Position numbers and translations under genes: made by a program
The notes under the pieces: generated by a model
Databases searched by the model: none
What the model was told of the DNA's origin: nothing
What the model saw: the letters and a program-made list of their open reading frames with translations, nothing else
NCBI RefSeq assembly: GCF_900096975.1
Contig: NZ_FMYQ01000032.1
Span: forward strand, 25,746 to 89,745
Direction of reading: 5' to 3'
From: Paraburkholderia lycopersici
GTDB lineage: Bacteria; Pseudomonadota; Gammaproteobacteria; Burkholderiales; Burkholderiaceae
DNA: 64,000 nucleotides
Part shown: piece after piece, positions 1 to 8,534 of the stretch
How positions within the stretch are numbered: position 1 is the stretch's first letter
How the letters are laid out: every line of letters begins with the position of its first letter

Positions 1-70
1 CTTTCGAGGTTCGACGTGCCTTTCCTCGTGCCTTTGCAGGCTGCGGAAAAAAGTGTCAGCTTCGTGCTAT

Positions 71-103
71 AACACCCCGGTCAAGCCGGGGTGTTTTACT
101 TTG
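71..103 (+). terminator. Intrinsic terminator of the gene left of the window
   Basis: A perfect 10-bp stem (AACACCCCGG at 71-80 with CCGGGGTGTT at 86-95) with a 5-base loop is followed by a T-rich run. It lies just before the nfeD-like start, so it most likely ends a transcript that enters from outside the window. The first 70 bases show no supported gene. Confidence 0.8.
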
Positions 104-113
104 GGAGATCGTT

Positions 114-599
114 GTGGGTCCGCATGGTTTGGTCTGGTGGATTGCCGCTGGCGTGCTCATCGTCGCGGAACTGATGACCGGCACGTTCTATCTGCTGATG
201 ATCGCGCTCGGCTTTCTCGCGGGCGCGTTGACGTATGAGCTCGGTGTGCCGCTCGACGTGCAACTGATTGTCGCGGCGGCGGTTGGGCTCGCGGCGGTTG
301 TCACGCTGCGGCGCTCGCGCTTCGGCCGCCGCCGGCGCATGACCGACGCCTCGACCGACCCGGGCGTCAACCTCGATATCGGCGCGACGCTCGCGGTCGC
401 CGCCTGGCACAGCGGCCGCGCGCGCACGATGTACCGTGGCGCCGAATGGGACGTCGAACTCGCGCCCGGCGAGCCCGAAGACGCCCCTCTTTACGAGATC
501 AAAGCGGTGCGCGGCAGTTGCCTCGTCGTCGCGGCGAAGCACGAGCGGCGCGAAGCCGGTGCGCGTCACGCTGCCCGCGATGGCGCGCGCCACGCATAG
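114..599 (+). CDS. NfeD-like membrane protein
   Basis: A 161-residue protein. Two or three hydrophobic segments fill residues 5-65, and the rest fits the small soluble OB-fold domain of NfeD-like proteins (IGATLAVAAW and MYRGAEWDVEL stretches). Short NfeD proteins are partners of stomatin/SPFH proteins, and the SPFH gene qmcA follows 94 bases downstream, the standard pairing. The GTG start is chosen because GGGAG lies about 7 bases upstream and the protein reads in family register from there. The C-terminal tail (ERREAGARHAARDGARHA) is basic and low in complexity. The exact role is unknown; a part in membrane quality control is inferred from the partner. Confidence 0.85.
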   Translation: MGPHGLVWWIAAGVLIVAELMTGTFYLLMIALGFLAGALTYELGVPLDVQLIVAAAVGLAAVVTLRRSRFGRRRRMTDASTDPGVNLDIGATLAVAAWHSGRARTMYRGAEWDVELAPGEPEDAPLYEIKAVRGSCLVVAAKHERREAGARHAARDGARHA

Positions 600-693
600 G
601 CGAAGAGAACCGGAAACCGAAGCGCGCTTTTACGTCGTTCTTCTGCGCGTTGAACACACAAACAAACCACACCGAAGCGAACGGAGGTTCTGT

Positions 694-1644
694 ATGCAAG
701 TCCCAGTCGTCGGCCTGATTCTGCTTGTGATCGTCGTCGTGCTGATCGCGCAGACCATCAAGATCGTGCCGCAACAGCATGCCTGGGTGCTCGAACGGCT
801 CGGCCGCTATCACGCGACGCTTACGCCGGGGCTTACGATCGTGCTGCCGTTCGTGGACCGCGTCGCGTACAAGCACGTGCTCAAGGAAATCCCGCTCGAC
901 GTGCCGAGCCAGGTTTGCATCACGCGCGACAACACGCAGCTTCAGGTGGACGGTGTGCTGTACTTCCAGGTGACCGATCCGATGAAGGCATCGTACGGGT
1001 CGAGCAATTTTGTCTTCGCGATCACGCAGCTTTCGCAGACCACGCTGCGCTCCGTGATCGGCAAGCTCGAACTCGACAAGACGTTCGAGGAGCGCGACTT
1101 CATCAATCACAGCGTCGTTTCCGCGCTCGATGAAGCTGCGTCGAACTGGGGGGTGAAGGTGCTGCGCTACGAGATCAAGGATCTGACGCCGCCGAAGGAA
1201 ATTCTCCACGCCATGCAGGCGCAGATTACCGCCGAGCGCGAGAAGCGAGCGCTCATCGCGGCCTCCGAAGGGCGCAAGCAGGAGCAGATCAATCTGGCCG
1301 CCGGCGCGCGCGAAGCCGCGATCCAGAAGTCGGAAGGCGAGAGGCAGGCCGCCATCAACCAGGCACAAGGGCAAGCGGCGGCGATCCTCGCGGTGGCCGA
1401 GGCGAATGCGCAGGCCATCCAGAAGATCGGCAACTCGATCCAGTCGCAGGGCGGCATGGACGCCGTCAACCTCAAGGTGGCCGAGCAGTACGTCAATGCG
1501 TTCGCCAATCTCGCGAAGCAGGGCAATACGCTGATCGTGCCCGGCAACATGGGCGACCTGAGCACCATGATCGCCTCGGCGCTCACGATCGTGAACCGGG
1601 CGGGCATTCGCGAGGGGCAGATCAGCGGTGCGAAGGGCGCATAA
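694..1644 (+). CDS. qmcA: SPFH/stomatin-family membrane protein QmcA
   Basis: 316 residues. One N-terminal transmembrane segment (residues 3-22) is followed by an SPFH/band-7 domain starting near KIVPQQHAWVLERLGRYH. A long Ala/Glu/Gln-rich coiled coil (about 170-260) and a Gly/hydrophobic C-terminus complete the stomatin-paralogue plan. Such proteins form membrane-anchored oligomeric cages and modulate membrane proteases such as FtsH. The ATG at 694 has GGAGG six bases upstream. The reading frame stays open to 436, but that upstream part overlaps nfeD and is not coding. It pairs with the NfeD-like gene upstream and ends at a strong hairpin. Confidence 0.93.
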   Translation: MQVPVVGLILLVIVVVLIAQTIKIVPQQHAWVLERLGRYHATLTPGLTIVLPFVDRVAYKHVLKEIPLDVPSQVCITRDNTQLQVDGVLYFQVTDPMKASYGSSNFVFAITQLSQTTLRSVIGKLELDKTFEERDFINHSVVSALDEAASNWGVKVLRYEIKDLTPPKEILHAMQAQITAEREKRALIAASEGRKQEQINLAAGAREAAIQKSEGERQAAINQAQGQAAAILAVAEANAQAIQKIGNSIQSQGGMDAVNLKVAEQYVNAFANLAKQGNTLIVPGNMGDLSTMIASALTIVNRAGIREGQISGAKGA

Positions 1645-1676
1645 GTGCCGAAGCGCCATTGGGAAGGATGAAACGC

Positions 1677-1702
1677 AAACGGGCCGCGCGAGCGGCCCGT
1701 TT
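1677..1702. terminator. Shared hairpin between convergent qmcA and smpB
   Basis: AAACGGGCCGC (1677-1687) pairs perfectly with GCGGCCCGTTT (1692-1702) across the loop GCGA. It lies in the 80-base gap between the two convergent genes and can fold on either strand, so it probably terminates both. Confidence 0.75.
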
Positions 1703-1724
1703 GTCGTCCACGATGCCGGAAGAA

Positions 1725-2171
1725 TCAGGTCGGCGAGCGCATCAAACGCGCCTTTTCGCGCTCCCAGTCGCGCTTTTTCTCGGTCTCGCGCTTGTCGTGC
1801 AGCTTCTTGCCCTTGGCGAGACCGATTTCGCATTTCACGCGGCCGCCCTTGTAATGGAAATTCAGCGGCACGAGCGTGAAGCCGCGCTGCTCGACCTTGC
1901 CGATCAGCTTGTCGATTTCTTCGCGGCGGAGCAGCAGCTTGCGTATACGCGTGGGGTCGGGGTGGATGTGCGTCGAGGCCTCGGGCAGCGGGCTGATGTG
2001 CGTGCCGATCAGGTAGAGCTCGCCGTCCTTGATCATGACGTAGCTTTCCTTGATGTTGGCCCGTCCGGCTCGCATGGCCTTGACTTCCCATCCTTCGAGC
2101 ACGAGCCCAGCCTCGTGGCGTTCTTCGATGAAGTAATCGAAGAACGCTTTTCTGTTGTCGATGATGCTCAT
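1725..2171 (-). CDS. smpB: SsrA-binding protein SmpB
   Basis: 148 residues, normal for SmpB. It binds tmRNA and delivers it to stalled ribosomes for trans-translation. Family landmarks include NRKAFFDYFIEERHEAG near the N-terminus, the GWEVKAMRAGRANIKESYV tmRNA-binding stretch, RKLLLRREEID, and a basic tail (KRETEKKRDWEREKARLM) that enters the mRNA channel. ATG at 2171 (MSIIDN) is preferred over a TTG seven codons upstream because SmpB proteins begin there. It faces qmcA convergently and is divergent from ratA. Confidence 0.97.
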   Translation of the reverse strand: MSIIDNRKAFFDYFIEERHEAGLVLEGWEVKAMRAGRANIKESYVMIKDGELYLIGTHISPLPEASTHIHPDPTRIRKLLLRREEIDKLIGKVEQRGFTLVPLNFHYKGGRVKCEIGLAKGKKLHDKRETEKKRDWEREKARLMRSPT

Positions 2172-2273
2172 AGGAAAATGGGATCGGCCCAACTCGTTTA
2201 AAATTACGATTTTAGCAAAGCGGGCTCCCGAAAGCCCGCAGCGCTTTCACCCTTGCCACGCATTGCGCAATTT

Positions 2274-2711
2274 ATGGCGGATGTTCAGAAAACCGTGTTG
2301 ATTCGCCATTCGGCGGAGCAGATGTTCGACCTCGTTACCGACGTCGCCGACTACCCCAACTTCCTGCCGTGGTGCGGAGGCGTCGAAATTCGCCGGCAGG
2401 ACGAAAACGGCATGGAGGCGAAGATCGACATCAACTTCAAGGGCATCAAGCAGCACTTCGCCACGCGCAACTCGCAAAAGCGGCCCGAACGCATCGACAT
2501 GGAGTTCGCCGACGGCCCGTTCCGCAAATTTACGGGCTATTGGCGCTTCACGCCGCTGCGCGCCGACGCCTGCAAGATCGAGTTCGCGCTGCATTACGAA
2601 TTTGCGAACATCATCCTCGAAAAGATCATCGGGCCGGTGTTCCATCACATCGCGAACACCTTCGTCGACTCCTTCGTGAAGCGCGCCGACCAGCGCTACG
2701 GCAAGCCATGA
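2274..2711 (+). CDS. ratA: RatA/COQ10-type START-domain protein
   Basis: 145 residues of the polyketide-cyclase/START fold. MFDLVTDVADYPNFLPWC is the family signature, and a hydrophobic C-terminal helix (FVDSFVKRADQRYG) closes the fold. Named RatA after the E. coli protein reported to block 70S assembly; homologues are also linked to ubiquinone binding (Coq10), so the name does not settle the role here. The ATG at 2274 is used instead of a TTG at 2253. It overlaps rnfH by four bases (ATGA), the usual ratA-ratB pair. It is divergent from smpB, another conserved neighbour. Confidence 0.93.
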   Translation: MADVQKTVLIRHSAEQMFDLVTDVADYPNFLPWCGGVEIRRQDENGMEAKIDINFKGIKQHFATRNSQKRPERIDMEFADGPFRKFTGYWRFTPLRADACKIEFALHYEFANIILEKIIGPVFHHIANTFVDSFVKRADQRYGKP

Positions 2712-3040
2712 GCGCGACGCTTTCCATCGACGTCTGCTATGCGCTGCCCAACGCGCAAACGCTCATCACCGTCGAATTGCCGCCGGGCGCGACCGTCCGG
2801 CAGGCTATCGACGCGAGCGGCGTTCTCGCCCGCCATCCCGAGATCGACCTCGCGAAGCTGAAAGTGGGCGTGTACGGCAAGCTCAAGCCGCTCGATGCCG
2901 TGCTCGCCGACCACGACCGCGTGGAAATTTACCGCCCGCTGATCGTCGACCCCAAGATGGCGCGCCAGCGCCGCGTCGACAAGAGCCGCAAGGAAGGGGC
3001 GGTCGAAGGGCGCAAATGGCTGCCTAAGGATTCCCGCTAG
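2708..3040 (+). CDS. rnfH: RnfH/RatB family ubiquitin-like protein
   Basis: 110 residues with a ubiquitin-like (UPF0125) fold. SIDVCYALPNAQTLITVELP opens the domain, KLKVGVYGKLKPL is the central strand region, and DRVEIYRPLIVDPK is the diagnostic C-terminal motif, followed by a basic tail (ARQRRVDKSRKEG). The role is unresolved; RnfH is sometimes near rnf electron-transport genes and elsewhere forms the ratA-ratB pair, as here. The ATG start overlaps the ratA stop, implying translational coupling. Confidence 0.93.
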   Translation: MSATLSIDVCYALPNAQTLITVELPPGATVRQAIDASGVLARHPEIDLAKLKVGVYGKLKPLDAVLADHDRVEIYRPLIVDPKMARQRRVDKSRKEGAVEGRKWLPKDSR

Positions 3041-3062
3041 TTTCGCGCGGGCGCACGCTGGC

Positions 3063-4112
3063 TCATGCGGTCGTGCGGCGTCGCTGCGCGCCGTCGTCGG
3101 GGCGCGTGCTGCGATTTTCGTGCGCGATTCCCGGCAGATCGCCTTCCGGCACGATGCCGTCGCCGTGGACCGTGTCCTCCGGGCCGCCCGAGTGCTGGCG
3201 CACCGACCAGCTCACGCCCGCCACCAGCAGCACGATCGCCGCGATTTCCAGCGCGCGCGGCAGCCGGTGGTCGTAGATGAAGCCGTAGAGCAGGGCGAAT
3301 AGCGTCTCGAACACGATCATCTGGCCCGACAGCGTGAGCGGCAGGCGCTTCGCAGCCGCGTTCCAGAGACCGTTGCCGAGCCACGAGGCGCCGATCGCGA
3401 GCACCAGATTCAGCTGCCAGAACGTCGTCCAGCGGGCGGTGCTCACGCTTTCCTGCACCCAGCCCGACGGCAGGCACAGAATGCCGAGCCAGAGCACGCC
3501 GCCGAGCGCACCTGTGACCACGCCCCATAGCACCGACCACTCGTTGCCGCTGAAATGCGCGTTGCGATGCAGATAGCGGGCGTTCTCGACCGCGAACCAG
3601 GTCCAGCAGACGAGCGCGCCGACCGCGCAGCCGAGGCCGGCGATGCGCGTGACGACGCTTGCGTGGCTGCCGGCGTCGCCGGCGGCGGTGAACACGTCCA
3701 CGTTGATGCAGACGATGCCGGCTGCGATCATCGCGAGCGGCCAGACGAGGCGTGAAATCGGCACGGCGCCATGGTCGCTCCGTCCGAGCAGCGTGACCGT
3801 GACGGGCAGCACGCCGACGATCAGCGAGGCGGGCGCGATACCCACGAGATGGATCGCGCTCGCAAGAAAGAGGTAATAGAGCACGTTGCCCATGAGCGCG
3901 AGCTTCACGAGCGCGACGAAGTCGGCGCGCGTGAGGCGCGGCCAGACGCGGCGCAGCATGGGCACGAGCGCGGCAAGGGAGACGAGCCCGTACATCACGT
4001 AGCGGCCAGAGCTCAGAAGCAGCGGTGAAAACTCCGCCAACTGCCTGGGCACGACGAATACCGTGCCCCACAATGCGCCCGCCAGTACGCCGTACAACAC
4101 ACCACGCTGCAT
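3063..4112 (-). CDS. EamA/DMT-superfamily transporter
   Basis: 349 residues with about ten hydrophobic segments in two EamA repeats. It begins MQRGVLYGVLAGALWGTVFV, a typical first helix, and the second repeat runs from about FSGNEWSVLWGVVTGALGG. The C-terminal 50 residues are charged and probably cytoplasmic. The family exports metabolites or amino acids, but the substrate cannot be read. ATG at 4112 is preferred over the frame opening at 4166, because the transmembrane domain starts there and GGAGGCAGGT lies upstream. It converges with rnfH and is divergent from guaB. Confidence 0.85.
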   Translation of the reverse strand: MQRGVLYGVLAGALWGTVFVVPRQLAEFSPLLLSSGRYVMYGLVSLAALVPMLRRVWPRLTRADFVALVKLALMGNVLYYLFLASAIHLVGIAPASLIVGVLPVTVTLLGRSDHGAVPISRLVWPLAMIAAGIVCINVDVFTAAGDAGSHASVVTRIAGLGCAVGALVCWTWFAVENARYLHRNAHFSGNEWSVLWGVVTGALGGVLWLGILCLPSGWVQESVSTARWTTFWQLNLVLAIGASWLGNGLWNAAAKRLPLTLSGQMIVFETLFALLYGFIYDHRLPRALEIAAIVLLVAGVSWSVRQHSGGPEDTVHGDGIVPEGDLPGIAHENRSTRPDDGAQRRRTTA

Positions 4113-4331
4113 TTGACCTGCCTCCAGAAAACTTCGCGCGACCCATACGGATGGGCCATCCAGCACGTTTTCCCGAAGCTTAGCTGGCGGTCCGCGCCGG
4201 CGTCTTGTTCAATCCTGCACCGGACGTGGCGGGAATTCGGGTCGGAGGCGGCGGTGCGCAAACGGCGTCCGCTGGCGCGGACAGCGCTGGAAATAATCCC
4301 GAAAACGGCGCTAAGCCCCTGTTCACACAGA

Positions 4332-4359
4332 TGATTTCCAGGGCGCTATCGCGTATAAT
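4332..4359 (+). promoter_or_regulatory. Probable sigma-70 promoter of guaB
   Basis: A consensus -10 box TATAAT at 4354-4359 lies 27 bases before the guaB start. The -35 region is poor (TGATTT at 4332-4337, 16-base spacing). No PurR-like operator was recognised. Confidence 0.6.
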
Positions 4360-4385
4360 CTGCTTTTGCGCCTATAGGATTTGCC

Positions 4386-5846
4386 ATGCGTCTGATCCAG
4401 AAAGCACTCACGTTCGATGACGTGCTCCTCGTTCCCGCCTTCTCCGACGTTCTCCCGCGCGACACCAGCCTGAAGACCCGGCTGACCCGCAATATCTCCC
4501 TGAACATTCCCCTTGTGTCGGCCGCGATGGACACCGTCACGGAAGGCCGTCTCGCAATCGCCATGGCACAGCAGGGCGGCGTCGGCATCGTCCACAAGAA
4601 CCTCACGCCGGCCGAGCAGGCCCGCGAGGTCGCGAAGGTGAAGCGCTTCGAGTCGGGCGTGGTGCGCGATCCGATCACCGTTCCGCCGCAAATGAAGGTC
4701 GCGGACGTCATCGCGCTTTCGCAGCAGCATGGCATTTCAGGTTTCCCGGTCGTGGAGGGCGCGCAACTCGTCGGTATCGTCACGAATCGCGACCTGCGCT
4801 TCGAAACGCGTCTGGACGAGCCGGTGCGTTCGATCATGACGCCGCGCGAGCGCCTCGTCACCGTGAAGGAAGGCACGCCGCTCTTCGAGGCCAAGGCGCT
4901 CATGCACAGCCACCGCCTCGAACGCGTGCTGGTCGTGAACGACGCATTCGAGTTGCGCGGCCTCATGACCGTCAAGGACATCACCAAGCAAACCGAGCAC
5001 CCGGCCGCCTGCAAGGACGAGCATGGCAAGCTGCGCGCGGGGGCGGCCGTCGGGGTTGGCCCGGACAACGAAGAGCGCGTCGAGCTGCTGGCGCAGGCCG
5101 GCGTGGACGTGATCGTCGTCGATACGGCGCACGGCCACAGCAAGGGCGTGCTCGAGCGCGTGCGCTGGGTCAAGAAGAACTTTCCGCACGTCGAAGTGAT
5201 TGGCGGCAACATCGCCACGGCCGCTGCCGCGCGCGCCCTCGTCGAGTACGGGGCGGACGGTGTGAAGGTCGGCATCGGCCCGGGCTCCATCTGCACGACG
5301 CGTATCGTCGCCGGCGTGGGCGTGCCGCAGATCAGCGCGATCGCCAATGTTTCCGAGGCGCTCAAGGGCACGGGCGTGCCGTGCATCGCAGACGGCGGCA
5401 TCCGCTTCTCGGGCGACGTGTCGAAAGCGCTGGCCGCTGGCGCGAACGCCGTCATGATGGGCAGCATGTTCGCCGGCACCGAAGAGTCGCCGGGCGACGT
5501 GTTCCTCTACCAGGGCCGGCAGTACAAGTCGTACCGCGGCATGGGCTCGGTCGGCGCGATGAAGGACGGCGCCGCGGACCGCTACTTCCAGGACAACTCG
5601 GCCAATATCGACAAGCTCGTGCCGGAAGGCATCGAAGGCCGTGTCGCCTACAAGGGTTCGGTCAACGCGATCCTGTTCCAGCTGATCGGCGGCGTGCGCG
5701 CCTCGATGGGCTACTGCGGTTGCCGCACGATCGACGAACTGCACGACAAGGCGTCGTTCGTCGAAATCACCGCGGCGGGCATGCGCGAATCCCACGTCCA
5801 CGACGTGCAGATCACGAAGGAAGCGCCCAACTATCACGTGGACTAA
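4386..5846 (+). CDS. guaB: IMP dehydrogenase
   Basis: 486 residues, full length. It oxidises IMP to XMP with NAD+, the first committed step to GMP. The N-terminal part of the (beta/alpha)8 barrel (TFDDVLLVPAFSDVLPRD) is interrupted by two CBS domains at about 95-205. The catalytic loop GPGSICTTR has the nucleophilic Cys at residue 303. The mobile flap and YRGMGSVGAM motif follow. A TATAAT promoter lies upstream. It shares a transcription direction with a small membrane-protein gene and guaA, the usual Burkholderia arrangement. Confidence 0.98.
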   Translation: MRLIQKALTFDDVLLVPAFSDVLPRDTSLKTRLTRNISLNIPLVSAAMDTVTEGRLAIAMAQQGGVGIVHKNLTPAEQAREVAKVKRFESGVVRDPITVPPQMKVADVIALSQQHGISGFPVVEGAQLVGIVTNRDLRFETRLDEPVRSIMTPRERLVTVKEGTPLFEAKALMHSHRLERVLVVNDAFELRGLMTVKDITKQTEHPAACKDEHGKLRAGAAVGVGPDNEERVELLAQAGVDVIVVDTAHGHSKGVLERVRWVKKNFPHVEVIGGNIATAAAARALVEYGADGVKVGIGPGSICTTRIVAGVGVPQISAIANVSEALKGTGVPCIADGGIRFSGDVSKALAAGANAVMMGSMFAGTEESPGDVFLYQGRQYKSYRGMGSVGAMKDGAADRYFQDNSANIDKLVPEGIEGRVAYKGSVNAILFQLIGGVRASMGYCGCRTIDELHDKASFVEITAAGMRESHVHDVQITKEAPNYHVD

Positions 5847-5852
5847 ATCCCG

Positions 5853-6551
5853 ATGAAGCCGCTGCTGCGCGTGCTGCTGATTGTCGATGCGTTGACACTG
5901 CTGGGGTTCGGCGTGCTGTTCGTTCTTACGCCCTGGACCCTGGTCTACAACGCGTTGCAACTGGTGCAGACGCAGCCGGCGCTCGTCGGACAGGCGTTCG
6001 GCGTGGTGCTGCTGGGTTTCGCGTGGCTTGCGCTGCGTGCGGCTTTTCACGGGGAGATGACCCTGCCTGTCGGTCGGACAGCGGGGCACGTCAACTGGAT
6101 CGCCGGCGTGCTGATGCTGGTCTGGCTGATCGGGCTGCGTACGCCGCGGCTCACGGGTTTGGGCCAGCTGGTGGCCGGTGCGGTCGGGGTGTGGCTGATC
6201 GTCCTCGGTCTGGGTGGCGTCCGGCTCGCGGGCGCGGTGCGCAGGCGTGCAAAGGGCGACAAGGGGCGGACGGCGCAGCAGCGTGAAGCGGGCAAGACCG
6301 CAAAGGAGCGGCGCGACGAGCCGGTGGCATATGCGAAGCCCGGTTCCATGCGAGCGATGCCTTGGGGCGGTGCGCGTGAGGCGCAACGGCCCGCGGCGCC
6401 GGCCGAGCCTGCCGTGCAGGCGCCCCCCGTGACGCCCGCGGCCGTTCCGCCCGCCGCGTCGTCCTCGCCCGCCGCGGCGCAAGCCGGCGAGGCTCGCCAG
6501 GCCGCCCGCGACGAAGCGGCCGACGCACCGAGGCCGCCGCTGCGTGGCTGA
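5853..6551 (+). CDS. Hypothetical membrane protein between guaB and guaA
   Basis: 232 residues. The first 125 hold four hydrophobic segments (about 5-30, 45-65, 82-100, 105-128). The rest is a hydrophilic Ala/Pro/Arg-rich, probably disordered tail. I recognise no domain name. It starts six bases after the guaB stop, so it is probably co-transcribed with guaB, and the position between guaB and guaA is typical for Burkholderia. The function is unknown; no purine-related motif is visible. Confidence 0.75.
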   Translation: MKPLLRVLLIVDALTLLGFGVLFVLTPWTLVYNALQLVQTQPALVGQAFGVVLLGFAWLALRAAFHGEMTLPVGRTAGHVNWIAGVLMLVWLIGLRTPRLTGLGQLVAGAVGVWLIVLGLGGVRLAGAVRRRAKGDKGRTAQQREAGKTAKERRDEPVAYAKPGSMRAMPWGGAREAQRPAAPAEPAVQAPPVTPAAVPPAASSSPAAAQAGEARQAARDEAADAPRPPLRG

Positions 6552-6731
6552 GGCCGCGCGCAAACCCGGTCTCCGAAACGCCAGACGTAATGCGCCCGAA
6601 GCGCCGCCGAACCTGCGCCACCCGGTTCCGCCGTAGCGTGGCGCTGCGGTCCTGATGAATTCACGCTGCGCGCGTTTTCGACTGTCGCGCGGTTTTCCGT
6701 ATCCGTTCTTTTTTAGGTCTCGTCCGCAGCC

Positions 6732-8315
6732 ATGCACGACAAAATCCTGATTCTCGACTTCGGCTCGCAAGTCACCCAGCTCATCGCGCGCCGCGTGCGC
6801 GAAGCCCACGTCTACTCGGAAATTCACCCGTATGACGTAGACGACGCATTCGTTCGCGAATTCGCGCCGAAGGGCATCATCCTCTCGGGCGGTCCGAACT
6901 CGGTCACCGACACCGATACGCCGCGCGCACCGCAGGCCGTGTTCGAGCTGGGCGTGCCGGTTCTCGGCATCTGTTACGGCATGCAGACGATGGCAGAGCA
7001 GCTAGGCGGCAAGGTGGACGGCGGTCATGTGCGCGAATTCGGTTACGCCGAAGTGCGCGCGCGCAATCACACGAGCTTCCTCGAAGGCATCGAAGACTTT
7101 CGCACGAGCGAAGGCCACGGCATGCTCAAGGTCTGGATGAGCCACGGCGACAAGGTCACGGAAATGCCGCAGGGCTTCCAGCTGATGGCGTCGACGGAAT
7201 CGTGCCCGATCGCGGCGATGGCCGACGAGAAGCGCCATTTCTACGGCCTGCAATGGCATCCGGAAGTCACGCATACGGTACAGGGCCGCGCGATGCTCGA
7301 GCGCTTCGTGCTCGGCATCTGCGGCGCCAGGGCCGACTGGGAAATGGGGCACTACATCGAGGAGGCCGTCGAAACGATTCGCAGGCAGGTGGGCAGCGAG
7401 AACGTGATCCTAGGTCTTTCGGGCGGCGTGGACTCGTCGGTGGCGGCGGCGCTGCTGCATCGCGCGATTGGCGACCAGCTGACCTGCGTGTTCGTCGATC
7501 ACGGCCTTCTGCGCCTGAACGAAGCCGAGCAGGTGATGTCGATGTTCGCGGACAACCTCGGTGTGAAGGTGGTCCACGTCGACGCGAGCGAAGCGTTCAT
7601 GTCGAAGCTCGCGGGCGTGACCGATCCCGAAGCGAAGCGCAAGATCATTGGCGCGGAGTTCGTCGAAGTGTTCCAGGCCGAAGCGGGCAAGCTCACCGAT
7701 GCGAAGTGGCTTGCGCAAGGCACGATCTACCCGGACGTGATCGAGTCGGCGGGCAAGGGCAAGAAGGCCGCGCACACGATCAAGAGCCACCACAATGTGG
7801 GCGGGCTGCCGGAAACGCTGAACCTCAAGCTGCTCGAGCCGCTGCGCGAACTCTTCAAGGACGAAGTGCGCGAACTGGGCGTGAAGCTCGGCTTGCCGCA
7901 CGACATGGTGTATCGCCATCCGTTCCCGGGACCGGGCCTCGGCGTGCGCATTCTCGGCGAGGTGAAGCGCGATTTCGCGGATCTGCTGCGCCGCGCGGAC
8001 GCGATCTTCATCGAAACGCTGCGCAACACCATCGACAAGGAAACGGGCAAGTCGTGGTATGACCTCACGAGCCAGGCATTCGCGGTGTTCCTGCCGGTGA
8101 AGAGCGTGGGCGTGATGGGCGATGGCCGCACCTACGAGTACGTCGTTGCGCTGCGCGCGGTCCAGACGCTCGACTTCATGACCGCGCATTGGGCGCATCT
8201 GCCGCATGAACTGCTCGGGCATGTGTCGAACCGCATCATCAATGAGGTGCGCGGGATCAATCGTGTCGTGTACGACATTTCGGGCAAGCCGCCGGCGACG
8301 ATTGAGTGGGAATGA
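6732..8315 (+). CDS. guaA: GMP synthase (glutamine-hydrolysing)
   Basis: 527 residues, full length. It aminates XMP to GMP using glutamine and ATP. The class I glutamine amidotransferase domain has Cys81 (GICYGMQ), His176 and Glu178 (QWHPEV). The ATP-pyrophosphatase domain has the PP-loop SGGVDS at about 230-235. The C-terminal dimerisation domain ends in the conserved KPPATIEWE. The 3' end of this gene is the attachment site of the element that follows: the coding sequence is intact, and foreign DNA begins within a few bases of the stop. Confidence 0.98.
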   Translation: MHDKILILDFGSQVTQLIARRVREAHVYSEIHPYDVDDAFVREFAPKGIILSGGPNSVTDTDTPRAPQAVFELGVPVLGICYGMQTMAEQLGGKVDGGHVREFGYAEVRARNHTSFLEGIEDFRTSEGHGMLKVWMSHGDKVTEMPQGFQLMASTESCPIAAMADEKRHFYGLQWHPEVTHTVQGRAMLERFVLGICGARADWEMGHYIEEAVETIRRQVGSENVILGLSGGVDSSVAAALLHRAIGDQLTCVFVDHGLLRLNEAEQVMSMFADNLGVKVVHVDASEAFMSKLAGVTDPEAKRKIIGAEFVEVFQAEAGKLTDAKWLAQGTIYPDVIESAGKGKKAAHTIKSHHNVGGLPETLNLKLLEPLRELFKDEVRELGVKLGLPHDMVYRHPFPGPGLGVRILGEVKRDFADLLRRADAIFIETLRNTIDKETGKSWYDLTSQAFAVFLPVKSVGVMGDGRTYEYVVALRAVQTLDFMTAHWAHLPHELLGHVSNRIINEVRGINRVVYDISGKPPATIEWE

Positions 8316-8318
8316 TTT
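8297..8318 (+). other. Probable attL: 3' end of guaA
   Basis: Elements with guaA-specific tyrosine integrases cross over in the last codons of guaA and restore them on insertion. Here the gene ends normally (GATTGAGTGGGAATGA) and the integrase lies 219 bases downstream in the same direction, the typical arrangement. I did not find a second copy of this sequence in the window, so the right end should lie beyond 64,000. The exact crossover core cannot be fixed from one end. Confidence 0.6.
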
Positions 8319-8348
8319 AGCATAGCCTCACACTGTCTCAAGCGGTAT

Positions 8349-8389
8349 CAAAAATCTCTTAAAAACAAATGGTTACGGAGATTTTTGTT
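8349..8389 (+). terminator. Hairpin with T-rich tail after guaA
   Basis: CAAAAATCTC (8349-8358) pairs perfectly with GAGATTTTTG (8378-8387) across a 19-base loop. It sits just inside the element and may serve as the guaA terminator or insulate the integrase from guaA transcription. The stem is AT-rich, so strength is uncertain. Confidence 0.45.
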
Positions 8390-8433
8390 GTCACCCCGCT
8401 TTAGCTGAAATCATCCAATCTCAGCTATTTTTC

Positions 8434-8510
8434 CGGTACCAGTGACGGTACCGCTTGAGGCGGTCGGAAAACCCACCAATGGTACCGTCAGTCACGTCTG
8501 ACGGTACCAT
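8434..8510. repeat. Repeated TGACGGTACC boxes before the integrase gene
   Basis: TGACGGTACC occurs at 8443-8452, inverted at 8481-8490, and again at 8499-8508, with a partial CGGTACC at 8434-8440. The last two form a perfect 12-bp inverted repeat (ATGGTACCGTCA and TGACGGTACCAT) around the 8-base spacer GTCACGTC. The location between attL and the integrase start fits arm-type integrase or excisionase binding sites, or an operator for the integrase gene. A further 7-bp inverted repeat, TAGCTGA/TCAGCTA, lies at 8402-8427. Confidence 0.65.
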
Positions 8511-8534
8511 GAGGGAACCTGACCGGAGGCTGAT

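Noticed and set aside
499..2091. Long minus-strand open frame (530 codons)
   Set aside because: It is the antisense shadow of qmcA and part of smpB in GC-rich DNA; its product is Arg/His-rich without family pattern.
4737..6827. Minus-strand open frame of 696 codons
   Set aside because: It runs antisense across guaB and its neighbour, and its translation is low-complexity His/Arg-rich sequence typical of a codon-bias shadow.
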